From contig NZ_JAATNW010000003.1 in the NCBI RefSeq assembly GCF_012911815.1, forward strand, positions 124,001-188,000: DNA of 64,000 nt, in the 5' to 3' direction. Both the position numbers and the translations under genes were made by a program. How positions within the stretch are numbered: position 1 is the first letter of the stretch; each line of letters opens with the position of its first letter. The notes below the pieces were generated by a model. It was not told the DNA's origin and did not search any database. It saw nothing but the letters and a program-made list of their open reading frames with translations. Source of the stretch: Alteromonas ponticola. GTDB lineage: Bacteria; Pseudomonadota; Gammaproteobacteria; Enterobacterales; Alteromonadaceae. Shown one piece after another: positions 57,701 to 64,000 of this stretch.

Positions 57701-57905
57701 AGTAGTCATTATAGATAAGAGTGCGCGTGGCACCCCACGCTACAAACATCGGTTGGTTTGACGCCAACATGATCCCCACCAACGTCTTCAGTGACGACGG
57801 CCAGGCAGCCGATGGACCTAGGGGCGTCTGCTCCCAGGCAAAGGCTCGCAACCGCGCACCCATTGCACCGCCGCCAGCCAGAAAGTGTGGTGTTTCTTTT
57901 GTCAA
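54768..57905 (-). CDS. Hybrid sensor histidine kinase, multi-PAS with receiver domain
   Basis: 1,045 residues and no obvious membrane segment, so probably a cytoplasmic sensor. It opens with the LRAFAWEQTPLGPSAAWPSSLKT block common to this kinase type, then about five PAS/PAC units (about 40-680; PAC tails such as GVLLDIEDRRRMEAERDQ). HisKA has phospho-acceptor His689 (AHELRNPLAP). HATPase motifs are LLNNAAKYT, DNGIGMD and GGLGIGLAL. A C-terminal receiver (about 925-1040) has acceptor Asp973 in LDIGLPD. The start is TTG at 57905 with TAGG seven bases upstream. The gene is strikingly GC-rich compared with the window (39 of 60 bases in the row at 55561), a sign of transfer. It lies between two nth remnants. 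Confidence 0.9.
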   Translation of the reverse strand: MTKETPHFLAGGGAMGARLRAFAWEQTPLGPSAAWPSSLKTLVGIMLASNQPMFVAWGATRTLIYNDYYAEILGNKHPDALGQDFLQVWYEIREQLQPIVSSALRGEPVQMQDIPLMVERHGYPEQTHFSFFYSPVRGEGLEVEGLFCACTEITAQVLTEQRLVESEARHRGVLTNMDEAFMLLGPDFRVLEANDAALRLIKTQVDMIGEEFGALFSEGGQASVYSMCQRVSASGTSERHEYSQVSAEHGLCWFEARAYMVEAGLAVFVRDITEHKKMAADAADAAERVQLALDAGAIVGTWIWTIPDNRFIADARFAASFGLSETLCKSGLPLELAMESIYADDRDRVSSAIEEAMSRGGAYRCEYRVWHRDGTLRWVEANGRAELDADGKAVRFPGVLLDIEDRRRMEAERDQAGMLLRMFTDAVPGVVYAKDRSGRFMVANRGVAELLGLPPEAFLGRTDEDVLADSVQSAAIMATDRRIMDSGIGEQVEEEVMLSDGTPAIWLSNKAPWRDEDGNILGLIGSSVDITDRKRMENALRVSEQRFALAMDVAQFGTWVWEVQSSDIRMDPRCRQIVGAAPDEAVVTFDVLSQRIHSDDWPRVEAALQHALEPGSGGSYSEEFRWIHNDGQVVWTMSRGQVLFEGDVPDARPLSMIGTVLDVTERRRMVESLEQADRRKDEFLAMLAHELRNPLAPIGTAASLLEIAPLDEARVQQIGGTLSRQVSHMTELVDDLLDVSRVTRGLVEFAREPVDIRAVLDAAVEQAQPLIAARGHALTTQFPDTALVIGDRHRLVQVVANLLNNAAKYTPANGQLQMSIQVQNGKVQLRVTDNGIGMDDALLPTVFDLFAQGKRAPDRSQGGLGIGLALVRSIVEQHGGTVAATSPGLNLGSTFIMTLPLAATDEVPVQAPSGNTSASTALKILVVDDNREAAELLAILLNALGHDAKVAVDGAGAVAMARAELRWDAFILDIGLPDMTGYELARNLKMAADCSTYIALTGYGHSRDRQKSKAAGFDHHLVKPADFDRLQQILNGIASEKLKNS

Positions 57906-57915
57906 TTGGTCCTAC

Positions 57916-57999
57916 CCCTAACGTCAGTGAAAACGGCTACCACGCAATTACGCGGCAATCCAGTGAGCGCAGCGAACGTGTTTAACACACTTGTTAGGC
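57916..57999 (-). other. attC-like recombination site (integron cassette type)
   Basis: Read on the minus strand, GCCTAAC (57999-57993) opens the site 3 bases after the stop codon of the broken ATPase gene. GTTAGGG (57922-57916) closes it, 84 bases apart. The outer boxes are inverted (6 of 7 pair), and next to them AAGTG and CACTG form a second short inverted pair. This matches the R''-L''...L'-R' layout of attC sites with R' box GTTRRRY except for the final base. The location right behind a gene stop is also typical. The inner part is only weakly self-complementary, so the call is tentative. Confidence 0.45.
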
Positions 58000-58002
58000 G
58001 CA

Positions 58003-58443
58003 TTAATCCTCACTCAACAACAGCTCTCTTCTACGAGGATAATTATTAAAGAAACCTCTCGTCACTATGTAGTGCTCGGTTTCTTCATGTATGATTTCTA
58101 ATGTACCAGACTCATTAAATTTTAAAGTCTTAGTATTTGGATATGCAAGAAGCATTGGCGAATGCGTAGTAACGATGAACTACGCCTCATCATTAACAAA
58201 CTCATAAATTGCAGCAAGAGGAGTCAGTTGACGTAATGGTGAAAGCGCTGCCTCTGGCTCATTTAGTATAAATAAGCTAATTCCACGCAATTTATTTAAT
58301 CGCAATGACATCAATGATTCACCATGCGACCTTGCATGAAGCGATCTATTCCCACATTCTGCTAAATAACCAACATCATCTATGCATGATGCAGCATTAA
58401 AAAAATATTCAGCACGCAAAAAATGAAGATGCCTTAGTAACAC
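58003..58443 (-). pseudogene. Truncated, nonsense-interrupted AAA (AAA_21-like) ATPase
   Basis: C-terminal two-thirds of a predicted small ABC-like ATPase. Visible are the signature-like SHGESLMSL, Walker B FILNEPEAALSP, and, beyond an in-frame TAG at 58180-58182, FIVTTHSPMLLAYPN, the switch/H-loop. The frame continues unbroken past the TAG to TAA at 58003-58005. The N-terminal part with Walker A is missing, and Walker B has Asn for the usual Asp. It is therefore dead by three criteria. Its stop is followed immediately by the attC-like site, so it may be an old integron cassette. Confidence 0.8.
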
Positions 58444-58666
58444 GCGAGCTTATATTTATTGTTAATGTGCGCAATCTACTATATAAAAAATTAGTTAGAA
58501 AGCACCTTGAATATTAAATTACGTTCCACCGAGGATATGACTGACAAGGCTCAGTGGCACCCAAGTTGGTGTTTGCCAGATTTAAACCGCTCAAACATTT
58601 TTTCAAATGGGAATTTAAAGTTAATTGTTTGCTTTAGTTTGTTATTTGATACGGGGTAGAACCCCT

Positions 58667-58891
58667 GTAGATACACATATATTCAGGGTATCAAAACGCA
58701 TTAAATTGGCCATGGGAAAGAACGTCGACCAGGTTGAAAAAAAACTACTTAAAGTCGTGCCTGCCGAGTTTAAAGTCGATGTACATCACTGGCTTATCTT
58801 ACACGACCGGTATGTCTGTGTGGCTAGAAAGCCGCGTTGTTGGTCCTGCATTATTGAGGACTTGTGTGAGTTTAAGGATAAAACGGAATAA
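58667..58891 (+). pseudogene. nth 3'-end remnant 2 (codons 137-210)
   Basis: Recognisable from GTAGATACA (VDTH, codon 137 of nth) to the TAA, 74 codons with no indel. About eight residue changes from intact Nth; all four cluster cysteines are kept. It shares LILHDRY and CVAR with remnant 1 rather than with intact nth. A 50-base run (about 58748-58797) is identical to intact nth. A small hairpin, GGGG-TAGAA-CCCC, stands immediately before it (58653-58665) where the other remnants have FGWPTIA coding. Confidence 0.92.
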
Positions 58892-59121
58892 CGCATGTAA
58901 GAGTCCCACTATTGTTCCCTCATCTGGAAAACTGAATAAAGGATGTTAGACTAAAATATGTACTACTAAATTGAGTCACTGAAAAAGACGGACGATGGCG
59001 CTAACATTTAGTTTAAAAAGTGATTATTTTAGTAACCTTAAATCAGCACATATTTTGCCTAAATCAGGATAATATTCTGGCTTAGACACCATCAGCTTTC
59101 TTTTTTTTCAAAAGGTGTAAG

Positions 59122-59904
59122 ATGCAGCCATTGTTTTTGAGGTTACTACTTTTAAAATGTGCAGCTATTGTAGTGGCATCGTCAATGAATGTTGCTGCTT
59201 TTTCATCAGAACTCAATGAACTCACTTACATAACTGAAAATAATGCGTCGTTTAATTATGTTCGAAATGGTCACTTGCAAGGGTTTGCCGTTGAATTATT
59301 GTTAAGTGCATCGGCAGACTTGGGTAGCCCTGTTCACCGAGACGAGATTTTGGTTCAACCTTGGGCAAGAGCGTTTAAAAACGCCTTACAAGGACCCAAT
59401 ACCGTTTTATTCAGTACGATTCGAACCTCTGAGAGAGAAGATAAATTTCAATGGGTAGGTCCGTTCGCTTCTGAAAGCGACGTAGTGATCGCGCTTAAAG
59501 CTCGTCAGATTAAAATCACTGACTCCGCTAAATTAAAAAGTTATATCGCCGGTGCGGTTAGAGGTGATGTAGGAGAAGAAATACTTCACGAAATAAAAAT
59601 TCCATCGGGTAATATCGTATTGTTACCTCATTCAACAAATATGGGGGCCATGTTAACTGCTGGACGGATTGATATATGGATTTTTGGAGAGTTTGCCTGG
59701 AGGGAAACGTTAAAGTCAGCCGGATTTAATCCTTCTTTATTTGAAATTGTTTTCCGCTTTCCGCCAAAGCATTATTATTTCGCCTTGAGTAGAGACATTA
59801 ATCCTATGCTGGTCCAATCCTTTCAATCGGCTATTGACCAAACACTTGAAAAATACCCAGACAGTTCAAAATTTTCTCTACCGTCAAACAAGGGACCGCA
59901 GTGA
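59122..59904 (+). CDS. Periplasmic solute-binding protein (SBP family 3-like)
   Basis: 260 residues with a signal peptide (hydrophobic LRLLLLKCAAIVVASSMNVA, cut near AAFS). The mature protein follows the family-3 binding-protein pattern: ELTYITENNASFNYVRNGHLQGFAVELLLSASADLG, then VQPWARAFKNAL and FSTIRTSEREDKFQWVGPFA. An AAAGGTG ribosome-binding site lies about 8 bases before the ATG. No transporter genes are adjacent. Boxed between nth remnants 2 and 3, it is presumably cargo of one insertion event. Related in type, not closely in sequence, to the binding protein at 37.4 kb. Confidence 0.82.
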   Translation: MQPLFLRLLLLKCAAIVVASSMNVAAFSSELNELTYITENNASFNYVRNGHLQGFAVELLLSASADLGSPVHRDEILVQPWARAFKNALQGPNTVLFSTIRTSEREDKFQWVGPFASESDVVIALKARQIKITDSAKLKSYIAGAVRGDVGEEILHEIKIPSGNIVLLPHSTNMGAMLTAGRIDIWIFGEFAWRETLKSAGFNPSLFEIVFRFPPKHYYFALSRDINPMLVQSFQSAIDQTLEKYPDSSKFSLPSNKGPQ

Positions 59905-60040
59905 GATAGTCTGTACGGCAATCGTTTTACAGTTACCTCGCATAAAGGCCATTATAATGCTTTACATGGCGTAATTTGATTTCTTTTCAGTTTTATACTT
60001 GATTGGGCTTAGTTAACACAACAATCTACTTTAATTATCC

Positions 60041-60286
60041 TTCGGCTGGCCGAACATCGCGGTGGACACACACATTTCCCGAGTCTCAAACCGCACTTAA
60101 CAGGCCACGGGAAAGAACCTCGAGCAGATTGAACAGAAGCTGCTTAAAGTGGTCCCGGCTGAATTTAAAGTCGCTGTGCATCACTGGCTTATTCTGCATG
60201 GCCGCTACACCTGCATCGCTCGCGAGCCTCGTTGTGGTTCGTGCATTATTGAGACCGTGTGTGAGTTTAAGGATAAAACAGAGTAA
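60041..60286 (+). pseudogene. nth 3'-end remnant 3 (codons 130-210), with stop codon
   Basis: Starts at the same base as remnant 1 (TTCGGCTGGCC) and stays in register to the TAA without indels. A nonsense codon TAA at 60098-60100 replaces the Lys149 codon, and several conserved residues have changed (HISRVSN, KNLEQIEQ, IETVCEF). It is the most decayed of the three, consistent with being the oldest and furthest displaced. Confidence 0.93.
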
Positions 60287-60350
60287 CTTCTCTCACTATT
60301 TATTTCATGATAGATTAAGAATATCAGCAACTTACTAGTTTGGTTAAGAT

Positions 60351-61874
60351 TTGCATTCTTTCTTGAAACGAACCGCCATAGGGATAGTGACGTTAGTAAT
60401 AGTGGCGTTTCTTTTAGGTTGGTTAATCTTTCTATTACCATTATCCCCTCCCCTTATTCAAAAAGATCAGCACAACAAAATCATTATCGACAACGTCAAT
60501 ATAATTGACATATCCCGCGACAACACCGTCTATAACATGCGAGTTATGATTCAAGACGGTGTAATTGTTCGTATTGCGAGCGCAGATTCCAAAATGAACA
60601 CCGACGATGCGTTTATTGTTGACGGCCATAATCGTTTCCTGATACCAGGTCTGTGGGATATGCACTCACACCTTGCCTTCAATGAAGCAGCCCAGATCTC
60701 CATGCCGCTATACGTAGCAAACGGCGTGGTGAATGTGCGCGATATGCAAGGAATCATGAACATCGTTGAAGAAAGACGGTCTTGGGCCACGTCAATCGAC
60801 AACCACAAATTACTAGGCCCCAGAATAATGGGTTATGCCGACTCAATTGTGGGTGACAATTATGATAGGCGTAATGTTGATAAAGTTGTTCAACGGTCTA
60901 TAGAAGATCCTCGAAGCTTTATCAAAATATACAGTCAAATCAAAGAAACGAGATACCTCAAACTCGCTGAATTGGCAAATATGCATAAGGTAAAATTTGC
61001 CGGCCACTATCCGCTAAGTATGGACCCAATCGTGGCAGCGAATGCAGGTCAACGAAGTTTTGAGCACGCCCACCTTTTTATCGATAATTCTTCCTTTGTA
61101 GCACCGATTTTGCGACAGCACTATTTTGAGCGATATTCCAATGACGAAGTTTTAAAAACGCCCAGACCAAGCACAGCTGAAGTCCTGAAAACATTTGATC
61201 AATCGCAATTTGACCAGCTTGCTGACGCCATGATCAAAAATGACACTTATTTCGTGCCAACTCATATCACTAAGCATTACGAAGCTCAAAGTAGTAACGA
61301 GGACTTTCTTAACGATGACAAGCTGAGATATATCCCATTTTTAATCAAAAACTTGTGGGCTGACGATGCGCAAAGAATGAAGAAGGATGACCAGGATGAT
61401 TTAAATAGTTATTACCTAAGAGGCCTGGAGTTAACTGGATATGCACATCAGCGAGGCATTAGCATACTGGCTGGTACTGATACGTATGATCCTTATTCTT
61501 TCCCTGGTTTTTCTCTTCATACCGAGTTAGAACAACTGACCAAAGCCGGCTTATCGAACGCTGAAGCATTAGCCTCTGCGACAATTTTACCGGCCACATA
61601 TTTTGGCACACAGCATTTAATGGGAAGCGTAGACGTAGGCAAGAAAGCCGATCTGATTTTGTTGAAACGAAACCCACTCGAAGATATTTCACACACACAA
61701 GATATCGAAATCGTTATTTTTGACGGCGCTGTGTATGATGAAGAGGACATCAGGTCACAAAAAGAATATGTTGAAAAAAATGTCTCTGGTTTAAGCGGAA
61801 TATCGCTTACCATTAAGATGATAGTAGCGATGTTTCGCGACAATAACCCCGAAGCGAGGAATGCAGGTTATTGA
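60351..61874 (+). CDS. Membrane-anchored amidohydrolase-family protein
   Basis: 507 residues. An N-terminal membrane anchor (about 8-32) is followed by a metal-dependent hydrolase domain: FLIPGLWDMHSHLAF carries HxH, KFAGHYPLSM and SFEHAHLFID the later histidines, and ILAGTDTYDPYSFPGFSLHTELEQL the aspartate. The end (KKADLILLKRNPLEDISHTQDIE) closely follows the layout of the amidohydrolase at 52.2 kb, so the two are distant paralogues. The TTG start at 60351 is weakly supported; another TTG is at 60363. Substrate unknown; relatives include prolidase- and imidazolonepropionase-like enzymes. Confidence 0.8.
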   Translation: MHSFLKRTAIGIVTLVIVAFLLGWLIFLLPLSPPLIQKDQHNKIIIDNVNIIDISRDNTVYNMRVMIQDGVIVRIASADSKMNTDDAFIVDGHNRFLIPGLWDMHSHLAFNEAAQISMPLYVANGVVNVRDMQGIMNIVEERRSWATSIDNHKLLGPRIMGYADSIVGDNYDRRNVDKVVQRSIEDPRSFIKIYSQIKETRYLKLAELANMHKVKFAGHYPLSMDPIVAANAGQRSFEHAHLFIDNSSFVAPILRQHYFERYSNDEVLKTPRPSTAEVLKTFDQSQFDQLADAMIKNDTYFVPTHITKHYEAQSSNEDFLNDDKLRYIPFLIKNLWADDAQRMKKDDQDDLNSYYLRGLELTGYAHQRGISILAGTDTYDPYSFPGFSLHTELEQLTKAGLSNAEALASATILPATYFGTQHLMGSVDVGKKADLILLKRNPLEDISHTQDIEIVIFDGAVYDEEDIRSQKEYVEKNVSGLSGISLTIKMIVAMFRDNNPEARNAGY

Positions 61875-62400
61875 GCCGAATTAGCGCAATATATTGGTTA
61901 GACTTTTCTGCTGATAGCTCATCGTTTAGCATCTTTCCAGCATGAGCTTTGCTACGTTGAACCTAAAGGCGCGGTTACCGCTGGCCAGTAACCATTGGCC
62001 AATCGACGGTTATGTGTTGGAAGCATCTAAAGGTTCGAAAGTTGGTGAGCACTTCTTTAAGGCAACATTGAGGATCGCCGACTCGCGTTTAATGATGAAC
62101 GAGTAAAGATGGGATATCCCGAGTTCCAGGAGCATGAATTTAAAGCCTTCTATGAATTTATTGATAAGTCAGGATTAGACTTTGAGTTTATTAGTTTTAG
62201 CCTGTTACCTCATGAAGCTACAGTGCTGATCAAATAACGGTTTAGCGTGAGCTCCACTAATGCAGGTGTTCACTGTCACATTAAGGACGCTTATCTAATT
62301 CTTGAAAATATCTGATGTGGCAGGCTACTGGCGAGTCATCGGCGGCAAAATGGCGTAGTCAAAATTTTGCTATTTTGCCATACTCCAGCCACCCGAAAAC
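61875..62400. other. Intergenic stretch holding a broken gene
   Basis: Apart from the frameshifted frame at 61942-62237 I see no gene, terminator or further nth fragment here. Confidence 0.4.
61942..62237 (+). pseudogene. Frameshifted gene remnant, unknown family
   Basis: Two overlapping open stretches in different frames read like one broken protein. ATG at 61942 gives LPLASNHWPIDGYVLEASKG and onward to a stop at 62104-62106. From 62061 another frame gives DRRLAFNDERVKMGYPEFQE, then FKAFYEFIDKSGLDFEFISF and ends at 62235-62237. A frameshift near 62055-62065 would join them into about 95 residues. I do not recognise the family. Confidence 0.4.
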
Positions 62401-63129
62401 TTGAATGTCCCGAATTTGGAAATAGCAAAAGACAAATTAATCGAGTTGAGAAAAGAACGAGGATGGTCACAGAACAGACTCGCCACAATCTCAGGGCTTG
62501 GTGAAAGAACGGTTCAACGAATCGAAAAAGAAGGCGTTTGCTCGCTAGAATCGGTGCTGGCTCTAGCATCAGTCTTTGAACTTAGCCCGAAAGATTTGCA
62601 AGTAATCAAAACAAGTGAAGATAAGCCGTTAAGTGATAACACCCACCCGATCAATTGGAGTGGGTTAATTGGCTTTCCAGTGTTAATGTTTTGCGCCTAT
62701 TTAATCATCGATCTCACAGGGAAATACCCAAACTGGGAGCGCATTAGTTCCGCCCTGATTTTGGGACTGACTTTTGTCTTCGCCGGTATTTCTCACGGCG
62801 CCAGGGAAATATACTCATGTTTAATTTCCACAACCTGGGTATTTCGAATTCCAGTCGTCGCGAAAAATATTAACGCCAAAATATCACTGGTAAAGTCTTT
62901 ACATGAGTATGCCTGCATTGTTGGCATTGTAAGCTCAGCCGTGTGTGGCCTGACCATAATGATGCACACTGAAATCGATCCTGAGCATATGACAGACTAC
63001 CTCACTTATGCCCTCCGACCATTGTTTTATGCGATATTGTTTGCGGAGCTGTGGTTCCGACCTTTTAAACACAGATTGGAGTATATTCTGCAATTAAGCA
63101 CTACGACTGATAGAGAAAAAATAAAATAA
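62401..63129 (+). CDS. XRE-type HTH regulator with C-terminal membrane domain
   Basis: 242 residues. The N-terminal helix-turn-helix (about 8-62) is LIELRKERGWSQNRLATISGLGERTVQRIEKEG followed by SLESVLALASVFELS. About four hydrophobic helices then span about 85-225. Such membrane-tethered XRE proteins are commonly paired with effector genes, but the target is unknown. The TTG start at 62401 is not supported by a good ribosome-binding site. It is translationally coupled (TAATG) to the serine hydrolase gene. Confidence 0.75.
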   Translation: MNVPNLEIAKDKLIELRKERGWSQNRLATISGLGERTVQRIEKEGVCSLESVLALASVFELSPKDLQVIKTSEDKPLSDNTHPINWSGLIGFPVLMFCAYLIIDLTGKYPNWERISSALILGLTFVFAGISHGAREIYSCLISTTWVFRIPVVAKNINAKISLVKSLHEYACIVGIVSSAVCGLTIMMHTEIDPEHMTDYLTYALRPLFYAILFAELWFRPFKHRLEYILQLSTTTDREKIK

Positions 63130-64000
63130 TGCGGTACTGTGGTGTCACCCTTTTTGTCTTTTTTCTGGCAACATTTTCTCGTTCAGCCTCAACTGAAGTT
63201 GCTCACACTAATTTAGTAAAACAAATCGAGCGAATAATTATCCAAGAGAATGCCAGAAGCGGATTTAATGGCGCTGTAGCTATCAAACTCTGGGATACTG
63301 GGATATTTTCTTATGAAATTGGCTATCAACAAAAAGGCAGGCCGTTAACTCCAAGTCACCTGTTTAGTAGTGGTTCGGTAGGTAAGGAGTTTACTACAGT
63401 GGCCATATTGAAATTAGCCAGGCAGGGCAAACTGAATCTGAATGACCCCGTGATTGACTATCTCCCGAATCTTCCACAGTGGGCGAAAAGGATAACCATT
63501 CACCATTTACTCTCACATACCTCAGGCTTACCAAAAATAAAATGGGCAACCAATATTTCTACCGCAGACGTGATGAGCCAGATTCTGGCCTTTAGCAAGC
63601 TGGAATTTGAACCCGGCTCGCAGTATTTGTATGGCAACATCAACGTCATGCTTAGAGCCAAAATAGTAGAAAAAGTAACTGGCATGCCGTTTGGTCAGTT
63701 TCTGAAAACGAACTTTTTTGCGCCTTTCGAAATGGTAAATACGGTTCAAATAGATAGCGTAGATGATAAAGTAGACAAGGTTATTGGTGACTTCCCCACG
63801 GCCATTAACGGCGTCACAATTTATACTACGCCTGCAGACCTGATCCGTTGGGAAGTAGCGTTATTAAATGGCGAAGCACTTGCTGGAAGTACTTTGTTAA
63901 GCATTCTTTCTCACCACCCGCTTTCCGATAAACATCTGGATTCTGAATATGATTTTGGACGGTTCACATTGAATGATGGAACGGTAGCTACGCTGGAGCA
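63129..64000 (+). CDS. Serine hydrolase, beta-lactamase/class C-like family (cut by window edge)
   Basis: 290 visible codons. A signal peptide (MRYCGVTLFVFFLATFSRSAS) precedes a penicillin-binding-protein-like fold. The nucleophile motif SVGK (SxxK) is in LFSSGSVGKEFTTVAILKLA, and the YxN motif is YGN in YLYGNINVMLRAKIVEKVTG. The intervening ITIHHLLSHTSGLP is a family landmark. The third motif (HxG/KTG) would lie beyond the right edge. Members include beta-lactamases, esterases and D-aminopeptidases; no specific activity can be read. The ATG overlaps the previous stop as TAATG. Confidence 0.85.
   Translation, partial: MRYCGVTLFVFFLATFSRSASTEVAHTNLVKQIERIIIQENARSGFNGAVAIKLWDTGIFSYEIGYQQKGRPLTPSHLFSSGSVGKEFTTVAILKLARQGKLNLNDPVIDYLPNLPQWAKRITIHHLLSHTSGLPKIKWATNISTADVMSQILAFSKLEFEPGSQYLYGNINVMLRAKIVEKVTGMPFGQFLKTNFFAPFEMVNTVQIDSVDDKVDKVIGDFPTAINGVTIYTTPADLIRWEVALLNGEALAGSTLLSILSHHPLSDKHLDSEYDFGRFTLNDGTVATLE

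Noticed and set aside
55068..57985. Several long open frames on the plus strand opposite the hybrid kinase
   Set aside because: They are mirror frames expected in GC-rich coding DNA; their translations are Arg/Ser/Pro-rich with no family motifs, while the minus-strand frame has complete kinase motifs.
52096..62400. Integrase, transposase, toxin-antitoxin or CRISPR genes that would explain the nth array
   Set aside because: I read both strands between the nth copies and found no recombinase-like protein, no terminal inverted repeats and no regularly spaced repeats.

Overview
The window looks like the chromosome of a marine gammaproteobacterium of the Alteromonadales (Alteromonas-like family). 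This is inferred from the rsxABCDGE-nth order, a fadIJ pair with a FadR-type operator, a DUF3379 anti-sigma-like gene behind an ECF sigma factor, a beta-propeller GGDEF/EAL sensor and lipoprotein DUF885 and M28 peptidases. No species assignment is attempted.

Bases 1-51.4 kb are ordinary, densely packed core chromosome. In order they hold: sixA (cut by the left edge), a large M16 protease, a 1,495-residue sensor/cyclic-di-GMP protein, two tiny genes, and fadIJ for fatty-acid beta-oxidation. Next is a moxR-DUF58-DUF4381-vWA-vWA/TPR-batD operon, a DUF885 peptidase, an ECF sigma/anti-sigma pair and putP. Then comes a sulfate-assimilation operon in the unusual order cysD-cysC-cysQ-cysN-permease, a natAB-type ABC exporter, a Yip1 protein, a DUF3025 protein, an M28 peptidase, asnB, a solute-binding protein, queE and queC, a LysR regulator, uvrB and a MATE exporter. 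A 1-kb AT-rich gap with two inverted DnaA-box-like sites precedes two identical tRNA-Asn genes with a strong promoter, followed by the complete rsxABCDGE electron-transport operon and nth.

From nth (51.46 kb) to the right edge the character changes. Behind the intact nth lie three further in-register copies of only its 3' end (about 74-81 codons), at 54.0, 58.7 and 60.0 kb. Cargo separates them: a low-GC amidohydrolase lipoprotein; a high-GC hybrid histidine kinase with a broken AAA ATPase and an attC-like site; a solute-binding protein; and after the last copy a second amidohydrolase. Two of the three copies begin at the same base and share the same 11 bases of non-nth sequence before it. 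This is the layout expected if DNA entered the nth 3' end repeatedly, each event rebuilding nth and pushing the old tail downstream. No integrase or transposase is visible. I regard this serial nth insertion array as the most interesting thing in the window.

The last 2 kb hold a frameshifted gene remnant, an XRE-type membrane regulator and, translationally coupled to it, a serine hydrolase of the beta-lactamase family cut by the right edge.
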